Positions 52,625 through 61,996 are shown, counted from the stretch's first letter. The stretch: 64,000 bases of DNA from JACPUX01 sp964517465 (GCA_964517465.1 CAZFEK010000012.1:21845-85844), one strand, 5' to 3'. The notes: generated by a model not told the origin, from the sequence alone. Program-made: numbers and translations.

Positions 52625-54301
52625 TCAGGCGGCGGCCTTTTTCCTCTCCTCGTCACGAAGTTCGCGCCGCAGGATCTTGCCCACGTTGGTCTTGGGCAAA
52701 TCCGCGCGGAACTCGACTTTCGAAGGCACTTTGTAGCCGGTGAGTTGTTTGCGGCAATACGCGATCAAGTCCTCGGCGGTCAATTCGGAGTCCTTCTTGA
52801 CCACGAAGATCTTCACCGCCTCGCCTGATTTCGCATCTGGAACACCCACGGCGGCCACCTCGAGCACACCGGGATGGGTGGCCACCACCGCTTCGATTTC
52901 GTTGGGATAAACGTTGAAGCCGGAGACCAGAATCATGTCCTTCTTGCGATCGACGATCCGAATGAAGCCTTGGTCGTCCATCACGCCGATGTCGCCGGTG
53001 GCGAACCAGCCGTTGGCGTCGATGACTTTGTCGGTCTCGTCCTTCCGTTGCCAGTAGCCGGCCATCACTTGCGGGCCGCGGATGCAGATTTCGCCGGCCT
53101 GGCCCAATGGCACAGCCTTGCCGCTGTCGTCGCGCAACTCGACCTCGGTCGAGGCGATCGGTAAGCCGATGCTGCCGTTGTAGTCCGGCAGATCAAGCGG
53201 GTTGATGGTAGCCGCCGGAGAAGTTTCGGTGAGGCCGTAGGCCTCGAGCAGCACCTTGCCGGTGGCCTTTTTCCACTTTTCCGCGACCGCGCCTTGCACC
53301 GCCATACCGCCGCCGAGGGTAAAGCGCAGGGCGGAAAAGTCGACCTTGGCAAACTCAGGGTTGTTCACCAAAGCGTTGAACAGCGTGTTCACTCCGGTCA
53401 TGGCGGTGAACTTGTGCTTTTTCAGCTCCTCGATGAAACCCGGGATGTCACGCGGGTTGGGGATAAGGATGTTCTCCGCGCCCAGGGTCATGAAAATGAG
53501 GCAGTTCGCGGTCAGCGAAAAGATGTGATAAAGCGGCAGCGGCGTAATGATGATCTGCCGATCCGGCCCAAGGAAGGGCTTCAGCCAGCTGCGCGCCTGC
53601 AGAACGTTGGCAACGATGTTCCGATGCAAGAGCATGGCGCCTTTGGCAACGCCGGTGGTGCCGCCGGTGTATTGCAGGAAAGCGATGTCGTCGTGCCCGA
53701 AACTCACCGGGCGCAGCTTGCCGCGGCGGCCTTCGCCCAAGGCATCTTGCATGCTGACGTGCCCGGGCAGGTTCCAGGCCGGCACCATCTTCTTGACATG
53801 GCGAACGACCAGATTGACGATCAAACCCTTGAGACCCATCAATTCGCCCATGCTGGTGACGATGACCCGCTTCACCTTGGTGCGCGCCACCACCTGCTCC
53901 AGGGTATTGGCGAAATTCTCCAGCACGACGATGGTCTCGGCGCCGCTGTCGATCAACTGGTGCTCCAGCTCGCGGGCGGTATACAGCGGGTTGACGTTGA
54001 CGATGGTCGCACCGCCGCGCATGGCGCCAAACAGCGAGACCGGATATTGCAGGATGTTGGGCATCATCAGCGCGACGCGGTCGCCCTTTTGCAGACCTTT
54101 GCCTTGCAGGTAAGCGCCAAAGGCGGTGGTCATTTCGTCGAGTTCGGCGAAAGTCAGCGACTTGCCCATGCAGGTGAAAGCCGGGCGCTCCTTGTGCTTC
54201 TGCACCGCCTCGTCGAAGATCTGCAGCAGCGACTTGTACTCGTTGATGTCGATCTCCGCAGGCACGCCCTTGGGATAGCTTTTTAGCCAAATTTTTTCCA
54301 T
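52625..54301 (-). CDS. fadD: Long-chain fatty acid-CoA ligase
   Basis: The 558-residue enzyme has the length and motifs of FadD: YTGGTTGVAKGAMLLH near residue 211, YGLTETSPAATINP near 354, WFATGDIGVMDDQGFIRIVDRKKDMILVSGFNVYPNEIE and a C-terminal KTNVGKILRRELR with the catalytic Lys. It activates fatty acids at the inner membrane. A strong hairpin lies in the 79-bp gap before it, so its expression may be partly separate from the genes upstream. Confidence 0.93.
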   Translation of the reverse strand: MEKIWLKSYPKGVPAEIDINEYKSLLQIFDEAVQKHKERPAFTCMGKSLTFAELDEMTTAFGAYLQGKGLQKGDRVALMMPNILQYPVSLFGAMRGGATIVNVNPLYTARELEHQLIDSGAETIVVLENFANTLEQVVARTKVKRVIVTSMGELMGLKGLIVNLVVRHVKKMVPAWNLPGHVSMQDALGEGRRGKLRPVSFGHDDIAFLQYTGGTTGVAKGAMLLHRNIVANVLQARSWLKPFLGPDRQIIITPLPLYHIFSLTANCLIFMTLGAENILIPNPRDIPGFIEELKKHKFTAMTGVNTLFNALVNNPEFAKVDFSALRFTLGGGMAVQGAVAEKWKKATGKVLLEAYGLTETSPAATINPLDLPDYNGSIGLPIASTEVELRDDSGKAVPLGQAGEICIRGPQVMAGYWQRKDETDKVIDANGWFATGDIGVMDDQGFIRIVDRKKDMILVSGFNVYPNEIEAVVATHPGVLEVAAVGVPDAKSGEAVKIFVVKKDSELTAEDLIAYCRKQLTGYKVPSKVEFRADLPKTNVGKILRRELRDEERKKAAA

Positions 54302-54345
54302 TGCTCCGCTCCTATGTTTTCGTAAACACCCCTGAAAATGCTACC

Positions 54346-54377
54346 GCAGGGGGCCATGATAGCCCATGGCCCCCTGC
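54346..54377 (-). terminator. Strong inverted repeat between fadJ-type gene and fadD
   Basis: GCAGGGGGCCAT (54346-54357) and ATGGCCCCCTGC (54366-54377) form 12 perfect pairs with an eight-base loop, directly after the fadJ-type stop. In the direction of the operon, TTTT follows seven bases after the stem. It is a plausible partial terminator or mRNA barrier. Confidence 0.6.
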
Positions 54378-54380
54378 GCT

Positions 54381-56312
54381 TCATGCAAATCGCTGGCGCA
54401 GATGATTGATCGGCCCGCCCCGGAAGGGCGCAAAACCGGTTCCGAAGATGGCGCCCGCATCCAAGAGATCCGCGTCCTCGACGATGCCTTCCTTGAGGCA
54501 AGCTTCCGCTTCGCTCAACATGGGCGCAATCAAGCGTTCCGCCAGACCCGCCGGCACCGGCCCGGCCGCTTGCTTGCCGGCGCGCCCGCCCGTCCAAGTG
54601 TAATAGCCTTGCCCGGTCTTTTTGCCCAGTTGCCCGGCACTCACGGCTTGCATGAGCCGCGCCGGCGCGGCCCGATCTGCGCCGCCGAGCATCTTGCCGA
54701 CCGCCAGGCAGATGTCCAAACCCACCGTGTCGGCGAGTTCGATCGGCCCCATGGGCATGCCAAATTGCAGGGCCGCTTCGTCCACCACCTCGGTGGCGAT
54801 GCCCTCTTCCACCGCGCGCATCGCCGCATCCAGATAGGGCGCCAAGATGCGATTGACCAGGAAGCCGGGGGCGCTTTTCACCGGCAAAGGCAGGCGATCG
54901 ATACGCCGCGCAAAGGCAGCTGCCGCAGGGACGAGATCGGGGCGCGTACGCTGTCCGACGACGATTTCGACCAGCATCATGCGTGCCACCGGATTGAAAA
55001 AGTGGATGCCCAGCAAACGGCTCCCGTCTTTCATTGCGCCGGCGATCTGTTCCAGCGGAATGCTCGAAGTGTTGGTGGCCAGCAGCGCGTCTGGGCGGGC
55101 GCGGCGCTCCAGGTCGGCAAAAAGTTGCTGCTTGGCGCCGAGGTTCTCGAAAATCGCTTCGATGACCACATCTGCTTGCGCCACGCCATGCCCTTCTGGG
55201 TCCGGAATCAATCGATCCATGGCGTCTCGCACTCTTCGCGGGTCCTTGAGCCGCTCCTTGAACAGCTTGGCGGCCCGCCCCATGGCCGGCGCCAGCCGCT
55301 CCGCAGTCTGGTCCTGGAGGCTTACCGTGAGGCCGCGCAAGGCGCACCACGCGGCGATGTCTCCGCCCATGACCCCGGCGCCGACCACGTGCAGGCGCTT
55401 GAATTGGCGGTCGCTCGCCTTGCCCATCGACTTCATGCGTTCTTGCAGCTTGAAAACCCGAATCAGGTTTTTTGCGGTCGGCGTATCAAAGATGTGCCCG
55501 ACGGATGACGGGTTCCCTGCCGGCACGGCCAGAGCATTGCCTTCGTGCTGAGACCAGAGGTCGAGAATCGCGTAGGGTGCGGGGTAGTGCTCGCGGCGCG
55601 CACGCTTGGCCACTTTGGCCGCTGCCTGCTTGGCGATGAAACCCTTGAGCGGCGCGGAAAGCAGAAACTGCTGCAGCACAGGCAAAGCGCGCTGCGGCGG
55701 CTGGGCGCGAAGTAACCCTCGCGCGGCGTTGATCATGACTCGGGGCGGCACACAGTCGTCGGCGAGTCCCAGCCGCTTGGCCTTCTTGGCATCGATGGTC
55801 TTGCCGGTCAGCAGCAGGTCGAGCCCGGCGGCCGCACCCACGAGCTGCGGCAAGCGCAGCATGCCGCCCCAGCCGGGAACGATGCCCAGCATGACTTCCG
55901 GCAGCCCCAGGCGCGTGCCCGGTTCATCCACCGCCACGCGATAGCGGCAGGCCAGCGCGAGCTCCAGGCCGCCGCCAAGGCAGAATCCTTTGATCAAGGC
56001 GAGCGTTGGAAAAGGAAGCGCGGCGAGCCGATTGAAGGTGTCCCAGCCACGGCGAACCAGTGCCAGCGCATCATCGGCAGACTGAATGGTGCCGAACTCA
56101 TCGATGTCTGCGCCGGCGATGAAACCGTTCTCCTTACCGGAGAGGATCACCAGGCCCTGAGGAGGCTCCGCGACCAGCTCATCCATGACTCCGTTCAGCT
56201 CTTCCAGTACCGCCCGCGAGAGGCTATTGGTGCTGGCGTCGGCACGATCCAGGGTGAGCCAGGCGAGACCTTCGGCGTCGCGCGTGAAGCGCCAGTGTCG
56301 ATAGTTGCTCAT
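54381..56312 (-). CDS. fadJ: Enoyl-CoA hydratase/3-hydroxyacyl-CoA dehydrogenase, FadJ/FadB type
   Basis: The 643-residue protein has the crotonase domain first (GFIAGADIDEF, CLGGGLELALACR), then the dehydrogenase (LHVVGAGVMGGDIAAW near residue 308) and the C-terminal dehydrogenase halves (ending FGTGFAPFRGGPINHL). It is about 70 residues shorter than E. coli FadJ but no domain is missing. It pairs naturally with the FadI-like thiolase two genes upstream. The gene choice fadJ over fadB is by context. Confidence 0.88.
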   Translation of the reverse strand: MSNYRHWRFTRDAEGLAWLTLDRADASTNSLSRAVLEELNGVMDELVAEPPQGLVILSGKENGFIAGADIDEFGTIQSADDALALVRRGWDTFNRLAALPFPTLALIKGFCLGGGLELALACRYRVAVDEPGTRLGLPEVMLGIVPGWGGMLRLPQLVGAAAGLDLLLTGKTIDAKKAKRLGLADDCVPPRVMINAARGLLRAQPPQRALPVLQQFLLSAPLKGFIAKQAAAKVAKRARREHYPAPYAILDLWSQHEGNALAVPAGNPSSVGHIFDTPTAKNLIRVFKLQERMKSMGKASDRQFKRLHVVGAGVMGGDIAAWCALRGLTVSLQDQTAERLAPAMGRAAKLFKERLKDPRRVRDAMDRLIPDPEGHGVAQADVVIEAIFENLGAKQQLFADLERRARPDALLATNTSSIPLEQIAGAMKDGSRLLGIHFFNPVARMMLVEIVVGQRTRPDLVPAAAAFARRIDRLPLPVKSAPGFLVNRILAPYLDAAMRAVEEGIATEVVDEAALQFGMPMGPIELADTVGLDICLAVGKMLGGADRAAPARLMQAVSAGQLGKKTGQGYYTWTGGRAGKQAAGPVPAGLAERLIAPMLSEAEACLKEGIVEDADLLDAGAIFGTGFAPFRGGPINHLRQRFA

Positions 56313-56340
56313 GCGTTCGATTCAGTGGAATGAGTAGGTT

Positions 56341-57285
56341 TCAGGAAAATTCGTGAGGTTGAGCGATGATGCCTACCGTCACCGTATGCGGGCCGACGTT
56401 GACGCCGCCGGTCATGCTCATATGGCTTACCCCCACCTGCACGCCTTTGCGCTCGGCTGCGGCCACCATGTCCGAGAAGCCCGGCATGCGTGTCAAATCC
56501 ATGGCGTCTCCTCCGTAGCTGACGTTGACGTAGGGTGAAAGCAAACCGCGTTCGATTTCTCTTTGAACGTTGCCGAATAGCTTTCCCACCGCCGCGTCGT
56601 AATGACGAACCTTGGCCACCGGTCCGGTTTCGCCATTCCAACAGCGGGCGACCGGTTTTACGTCCAGCGCATTGCCCACGGTATATGCGGCCCAGCCGAC
56701 GCTTTTGTCGCCGCGCGCACGGGCGCGAGTAAACATGTAATACAGCTCGCTGGGGACGAGGTAAGCGTAGGTCGATGCGATGATCGACTCCAGGCGGGCC
56801 AGCAGAGCGGTCATCGGAACTTTTTCCTCCACCAGGCGCAGCAGTTCCCAAACCTGCACCCCCTGGCCGGCAAACAGGTTCTTGCTGTCAAAGACCCGCA
56901 GACGGAACGGCCCGGGAATACCCGCAGCCTCGCGAATCGGGCGGTATTTGGTGAGGATTTGGTAGGAAGCGCGATTGGCAAACTCGAACACTTTTGAACG
57001 CGCGCTCATCACACAAAGGCAAATCACATAGTCGTACTCGAGCACCAGTCGAGTGAGAAAGAGCTGTTCCAGCTCCTCGGCGGTGTAGGGCACCGACTCG
57101 AAATCGTGGTTGCTGCCCTTGCCCAAGTAGCGGGTGTAGAACTCCCGCGTCCTGGCGAGATCCCGGTAGTCCTCGAGCAACTGATCGCCCACCCGGATGG
57201 AAATCGGCAGGATGGTGATCTTGTGCTGCTTGATAAATTCCGGCGGCAGATCACAAGTTGAATCGACAACGATACCTAGACGCAT
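56341..57285 (-). CDS. DegV family (fatty-acid-binding type) protein
   Basis: The 314-residue protein starts RLGIVVDSTCDLPPEF, the DegV hallmark, and ends GGVNVGPHTVTVGI. DegV/FakB proteins bind a fatty acid and present it to the kinase FakA. The usual TSQPS-type motif reads ESVPY here, so binding details may differ. AGGAGG lies five bases before the ATG at 57285. It is placed inside the fad operon between thiolase and fadJ-type genes. No FakA-like kinase gene is in the window. Confidence 0.87.
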   Translation of the reverse strand: MRLGIVVDSTCDLPPEFIKQHKITILPISIRVGDQLLEDYRDLARTREFYTRYLGKGSNHDFESVPYTAEELEQLFLTRLVLEYDYVICLCVMSARSKVFEFANRASYQILTKYRPIREAAGIPGPFRLRVFDSKNLFAGQGVQVWELLRLVEEKVPMTALLARLESIIASTYAYLVPSELYYMFTRARARGDKSVGWAAYTVGNALDVKPVARCWNGETGPVAKVRHYDAAVGKLFGNVQREIERGLLSPYVNVSYGGDAMDLTRMPGFSDMVAAAERKGVQVGVSHMSMTGGVNVGPHTVTVGIIAQPHEFS

Positions 57286-57315
57286 CACAGCCTCCTGTCT
57301 GTTGGCGCCGTCCCA

Positions 57316-58611
57316 TCACACCGCTTCGACCAGCGCGGCGCCGCCCAGGCCGCCGCCGATGCAGATCGTCGCTATCCCCCTTTTGCTGCCCGTGCGCTTG
57401 AGCACTTGCAGCAGATGCAAAACAATGCGCGCGCCGCTGGCCCCTACCGGGTGTCCCAAAGCGATCGCTCCGCCATCGGCGTTGAGCCGTGATTCGTCGA
57501 TTTCTCCCAAAGCGCCGGCCAGCCCCAACTCCTGGCGGCAGTAGGCGTCGTCAGCCCAAGCACGCAAGCAGGCGAGGACTTGCGCCGCGAACGCCTCGTT
57601 GAGCTCCCAATAATCGATATCGCTCAAGCCAAGACCCTGGCGCTGCAGTATCGGAGTGCTGGCATGCACGGGCCCGAGGCCCATCTGCGCGGGATCGAGG
57701 CCGGCCCATTCGGTGTCGACGATGCGTCCCAGCACTTGGAGATTGCGCCGCTTGACCGCCTCCTCCGAGGCGAGCAACAGCCAGGCAGCGCCGTCGGTTA
57801 CTTGCGAGCTGTTGCCGGCCGTGACGTTGCCGTATTTCTTGTCGAAAAAGGGCCTGAGCTTGGCCAGATTCTCCACCGTGGAGTCTTCGCGCACACCGTC
57901 GTCGGCGGGGTAAAGTTTGCCCTCACCGTCAAAGAGCGGAACCATTTCGGCATCGTAGTGGCCCGCTTTCTGGGCCGCCAGCACCCGGGCGTGACTGCGG
58001 GCACTGAAAGCGTCCATCTCGGCCCGGTTGATGCCGAAACGATAGGCCAGGTTCTCCGCGGTCTGCCCCATCAGGAGGCCGACCATGGGGTCGGTGAGCC
58101 CCTTCATCAAGCCGATGACGGGCGCCAGATAGGAGAGCTTCAAGCGTCCCAGTGCCGCCGCCTTCTGCCCCGCGGTCTTGGCCGCGTACCAGCCGGACAG
58201 CCAAAGCACCATGGCATCGGAAAATAGAAGCGGTGCCCTGGACAGGGCATCGACGCCGCCTGCCAGCACCAAGTGGGAGCGGCCGGAATTGATGTTGGCG
58301 ATGCCCGAATCGATCGCTTGCAGGCCGGAGGCGCAATTTCTCATCACCGTCCAGGCGGGCACCTTGAGCCCGCAGCCCATGCGCAAAGCGGCAACACGGC
58401 CGATGTTCACTTCGTCGGGGCTGGGCCCGGCGCAGCCGAGGATGACTTCGTCCAGATCCTCGGGAGAGAAAGCTTGGCGCAAAAGCAGGCTGCGCCCCGC
58501 AGTCACTGCCAAATCGGAGGCGGCAAAGGGTCCCGGCTTGTTGCGCGCCTTGAGGAAAGGCGTGCGAGCTCCGTCGACGACATATACCGGCGCGCGCAAT
58601 GCAGTGCTCAT
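57316..58611 (-). CDS. fadI: Acetyl-CoA acetyltransferase (thiolase), FadI-like
   Basis: The 431-residue thiolase has the nucleophile region VMRNCASGLQAID, the ELNEAFAAQ stretch, the catalytic His in IALGHPVGASGA and TICIGGGLGGA near the end. The length and an insert around residues 140-180 (SGWYAAKTAGQKAAALGRLKLSYLAP) match the FadI group, which partners FadJ. It starts 15 bp after fadE. Confidence 0.9.
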   Translation of the reverse strand: MSTALRAPVYVVDGARTPFLKARNKPGPFAASDLAVTAGRSLLLRQAFSPEDLDEVILGCAGPSPDEVNIGRVAALRMGCGLKVPAWTVMRNCASGLQAIDSGIANINSGRSHLVLAGGVDALSRAPLLFSDAMVLWLSGWYAAKTAGQKAAALGRLKLSYLAPVIGLMKGLTDPMVGLLMGQTAENLAYRFGINRAEMDAFSARSHARVLAAQKAGHYDAEMVPLFDGEGKLYPADDGVREDSTVENLAKLRPFFDKKYGNVTAGNSSQVTDGAAWLLLASEEAVKRRNLQVLGRIVDTEWAGLDPAQMGLGPVHASTPILQRQGLGLSDIDYWELNEAFAAQVLACLRAWADDAYCRQELGLAGALGEIDESRLNADGGAIALGHPVGASGARIVLHLLQVLKRTGSKRGIATICIGGGLGGAALVEAV

Positions 58612-58626
58612 GACTCGATTCCGTTC

Positions 58627-61098
58627 TCAGGCCGCGGCCTTGTGCTGGTGGAGTTTGATCATCTCGGAAAGACCGAAGTCTTGCGGGAAGTCGTCGACGT
58701 GGATCACTTGGTCCGTGAGGCGTTTGGCGCGCTTGACGGCAAGCGCCTCCTGATCGGTGATGACCCCGGCGGCGATCGCCGCGGGCAGCAGCGTTTCGGG
58801 CGCGTCCACGGCCAGGCGCCCTTCTTTTTGGGCAAGGCGCAGCTTGGCTTCGATCGGCTCGGCGGCGATCACGGCTTCGATCGCCCACTCGATTGCACCC
58901 ACGGGTTCGCTCTCCAGCCGCGGCAAGTGCATGCCTGCGGTGAGGCGATCGCGCGTGGCCGAGGGTTCGATCAGGAGCTTCGCAACTTCATGGCCCAGCT
59001 GATCCGAGGGCACCACGTAGGGCCGACCCAGGGGGAAGATGAGGCGCCGCAAGAACCAAGCGACCAAGCGATTGGAGTAGTTGGAAATGACGCCTTCGAA
59101 GGCGTTCTGCGCCTTGAACATCGCGTCCCAAATGGCCCAATGCATCAAGGGCGCGTCCGCGGCCTGGCGGCCTTCGGCTTCGTAGCGCTTGAGCGTGGCG
59201 GAGCACAGGTACATCAGGGAAAGGATGTCGCCCAGGCGCGCCGAGAGTTTCTCGCGGCGTTTCAGGGCGCCGCCCATGACGAACATGGAAATGTCGGCGA
59301 GGAAGGCAAAGGCGGCCGAGAAACGCGTGAGCTGCTGATAATAGCGGCGGGTTTCCGGCGCGATGTCATTGGGCACGCGCACGAAGTGGGAACCGGTGAG
59401 GCCCGTCACCAAAGCGCGGGCGGCATTGCCGACGGTAAAGCCGATGTGCCCAAAAAGTGCGGCATCAAAATCGCGCACCGCCTTGGCTTGGTCTTGCTCG
59501 CGCGTGGCGGCCATCTCTTTGAGCACGTAGGGGTGGCAACGAATCGCCCCCTGGCCGAAAATGATCAGGCTGCGGGTCAAGATGTTGGCGCCCTCGACCG
59601 TGATGCTCACTGGAATTTGTTGATAGGCACGCCCGAGGAAGTTGTTGGGGCCGAGGCAGATGCCTTTGCCGCCGATGATGTCCATGCCGTCATTGACCAC
59701 GATGCGTGCCCGCTCGGTGACGTGGTACTTGGCGATCGCGGATACCACCGCGGGCTTTTCGCCCAAGTCCACCGCGCCTGCGGTCATGGTGCGCGCGGCG
59801 TCCATGAGATAAAGGTTGCCGCCCATGCGGGCCAAGGGCTCTTCGATGCCTTCGAACTTCCCGATCGGCATCTTGAACTGCTGGCGCACGCGCGCATAAC
59901 CGCCGACCGTGCGCACGGCCAGCTTGGCCATGCCGGTGTTGGACGAGGGCAGTGAAATCGAGCGCCCCGCGGCCAGGCAGTTCATGAGCATCATCCAGCC
60001 TTGGCCCACGCGCTCGCGCCCGCCGATCACCCACTCGAGCGGAATGAACACGTCTTTGCCCGTCGTGGGGCCATTCTGGAACACCGTGTTGAGGGGAAAA
60101 TGACGCCGGCCGATGTCGACGCCCGGATGGGAGGTCGGCACCAAGGCGCAGGTGATGCCCAGATCTTCGGTTTCGCCGAGGAGATGTTCCGGATCGTAGG
60201 CGCGAAATGCCAGGCCGAGTAGCGTGGCCACCGGGCCGAGGGTGATGTAGCGCTTGTTCCAGGTAACCCGCAGCCCGAGCACTTCCTTGCCCTGGTAAAG
60301 ACCTTTGCCGACGATACCGGTGTCGGGAATCGATGCCGCATCCGATCCCGCCCAGGGGCTGGTGAGCGCGAAGCAGGGGATTTCCTGGCCTTTGGCCAAA
60401 CGCGGCAGATAGTGGTTGCGCTGCTCTTCGGTGCCGTAATGCAGGAGCAATTCCGCCGGCCCCAAGGAGTTGGGCACCATCACCGTGACTGCTGCCGCGC
60501 TGGATCGCGTCGAGAGCTTTTGGATCACTTGCGAGTGCGCATAGGCCGAGAACTCGAGCCCGCCATACTTCTTGGGAATGATCATGCCCAGGAAGCCCTT
60601 GTCCTTGATGAACTGCCAAACCTGCGGCGGCAAGTCCTGGTAGAGGTTGGTGGTTTCCCAATCGCTCACCATGTTGCAAAGCTCTTCGGTTTCGACATCG
60701 AGAAAGCGCTGTTCCTCGGGCCTCAGCTGGGGCTGAGGGAGAGCAAGGAGTTTTTGCCAGTTGGGACGGCCGGAAAAGAGCTCGCCGTCCCACCACACCG
60801 TCCCCGCCTCCAATGCTTCCCGTTCCGTTTGGGACATCGTGGGCAGGATTCGGCGATAAATTCGCAGCAGGCCTTCGCTGATCAGACTGCGACGCAGCGG
60901 CGGCAGCAGCAAGGGCAGCGCCAAAACGCCGAACAGCACCGTAAGCGCCAGCATCAGCGGCGCCGGCAAGGTTTTGAGGTAGATCCCTAGGGCCAATCCC
61001 AGGCCAAGAACCAGGCCCCAAGCGAGACTGCGGGCACGCGCATAAGCCAGCACCAGCAGGGCGATAAAAAGGGAAAAGATCCAAACGGTCGTAAGCAT
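58627..61098 (-). CDS. fadE: Acyl-CoA dehydrogenase, FadE type
   Basis: The 823-residue enzyme has two N-terminal membrane segments (about residues 3-65), like E. coli FadE (814 residues), followed by the FAD-dependent dehydrogenase domain (FALTSPWAGSDAASIPDTG, then RARIVVNDGMDIIGGKGICLGPNNFLGRAY). It performs the first oxidation of fatty acyl-CoA at the inner membrane. The ATG at 61098 begins directly at the hydrophobic segment; an upstream in-frame start would destroy it. It lies 31 bp after the tetR gene. Confidence 0.94.
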   Translation of the reverse strand: MLTTVWIFSLFIALLVLAYARARSLAWGLVLGLGLALGIYLKTLPAPLMLALTVLFGVLALPLLLPPLRRSLISEGLLRIYRRILPTMSQTEREALEAGTVWWDGELFSGRPNWQKLLALPQPQLRPEEQRFLDVETEELCNMVSDWETTNLYQDLPPQVWQFIKDKGFLGMIIPKKYGGLEFSAYAHSQVIQKLSTRSSAAAVTVMVPNSLGPAELLLHYGTEEQRNHYLPRLAKGQEIPCFALTSPWAGSDAASIPDTGIVGKGLYQGKEVLGLRVTWNKRYITLGPVATLLGLAFRAYDPEHLLGETEDLGITCALVPTSHPGVDIGRRHFPLNTVFQNGPTTGKDVFIPLEWVIGGRERVGQGWMMLMNCLAAGRSISLPSSNTGMAKLAVRTVGGYARVRQQFKMPIGKFEGIEEPLARMGGNLYLMDAARTMTAGAVDLGEKPAVVSAIAKYHVTERARIVVNDGMDIIGGKGICLGPNNFLGRAYQQIPVSITVEGANILTRSLIIFGQGAIRCHPYVLKEMAATREQDQAKAVRDFDAALFGHIGFTVGNAARALVTGLTGSHFVRVPNDIAPETRRYYQQLTRFSAAFAFLADISMFVMGGALKRREKLSARLGDILSLMYLCSATLKRYEAEGRQAADAPLMHWAIWDAMFKAQNAFEGVISNYSNRLVAWFLRRLIFPLGRPYVVPSDQLGHEVAKLLIEPSATRDRLTAGMHLPRLESEPVGAIEWAIEAVIAAEPIEAKLRLAQKEGRLAVDAPETLLPAAIAAGVITDQEALAVKRAKRLTDQVIHVDDFPQDFGLSEMIKLHQHKAAA

Positions 61099-61129
61099 GA
61101 TGCTTCCTTCGCGAAAACGGCCGGCAGCC

Positions 61130-61852
61130 TCAGGCCCGGGCGCGCTCCATCTCGGCCTTGGGTTCGGCCAAGTCGGGCAAGGGCGCCTGCAAACCTGCAA
61201 CCAGAAACGGCGCCAAGCGCTGCAAGAGCAACTCGTCGTTGCCGGCTTCGGTGGGATTCAATTCGGCAATGAGTTTCAAGGCGTCGGTACCGGCCAAAGT
61301 GTAGGACATCGCGCCCATGAGAAAATGCAGCCGCCAGACCAGCTCCTTTTTGGGGAGGTGCGGCAGGGCGCGCGAAAAGGCGTTCTTGAACCGCCCGATC
61401 ATCGGAGCATATTGCTCCGACAGGAAATGACGTATGAAAGGCGCCGGATCGGCATAAGCACGGCCGAGCAAGCGCAGGAAATTTTTGCCACCGCGCTGGT
61501 TGTCGCGCGCCAGGCGCAGCGCGGGAATGAACATCGCATTGAGGATACGTTCGCAGCTCAGCGTGCGCTCCCCATGGTCCCGCTCATATTGCTCCAGCAG
61601 TTTCATCCGCTCGACGTTCATGGGGTCAAGACGCCGGGTGAGCACCGCCTGGAACAACTCCTCTTTGCTGCCAAAGTGATAATTGACCGCCGCAAGGTTG
61701 ACGCCTGCCGCCGCGGTGATTTGGCGCAAGGAAGTCGCCTCGAAGCCGTGTTCCATGAACAGCGCCTCCCCGGCGTCGAGGATGCGCTCCTTGGTATCAC
61801 GCTGATCGCGGGGCTCGGCGCCTTGGGCAGGTTTGGAGGCGGTTCGGCTCAT
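61130..61852 (-). CDS. TetR family regulator, PsrA-like
   Basis: The 240-residue protein has a TetR helix-turn-helix (about residues 20-65, ITAAAGVNLAAVNYHFGSKEELF) with the long C-terminal domain of the PsrA/FadR-like group that senses fatty acids or acyl-CoA. It is the first gene of the fad operon and is divergent from an aldehyde dehydrogenase. A site matching the PsrA consensus lies in the intergenic region (61955-61972). It would repress the operon until fatty acids are present. Confidence 0.88.
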   Translation of the reverse strand: MSRTASKPAQGAEPRDQRDTKERILDAGEALFMEHGFEATSLRQITAAAGVNLAAVNYHFGSKEELFQAVLTRRLDPMNVERMKLLEQYERDHGERTLSCERILNAMFIPALRLARDNQRGGKNFLRLLGRAYADPAPFIRHFLSEQYAPMIGRFKNAFSRALPHLPKKELVWRLHFLMGAMSYTLAGTDALKLIAELNPTEAGNDELLLQRLAPFLVAGLQAPLPDLAEPKAEMERARA

Positions 61853-61954
61853 GGTGGTTCGGTGCTTTCGATCTGGGCATCACGGGTGTTTGTCAGCACC
61901 GGCTGCCCCAGTCGACATTTTCTGGGTCGACCAGGTCAATTCCGCAGGCGCTGT

Positions 61955-61972
61955 TTCAAACGTATGTTTGAA
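61955..61972. promoter_or_regulatory. Candidate PsrA-type operator
   Basis: TTCAAACGTATGTTTGAA has perfect seven-base arms around GTAT. It fits the published Pseudomonas PsrA pattern (G/C)AAAC-N2-4-GTTT(G/C). It lies between the TetR gene and the aldehyde dehydrogenase gene and overlaps the -35 of the latter. Confidence 0.65.
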
Positions 61973-61996
61973 TCATATGTTTATTTTTGCGATACT
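61968..61996 (+). promoter_or_regulatory. Candidate promoter of the aldehyde dehydrogenase gene
   Basis: TTGAAT (61968-61973) and GATACT (61991-61996) are 17 bp apart, each matching four of six consensus bases. The PsrA-type operator covers the -35, so a bound repressor would block RNA polymerase. Confidence 0.45.
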
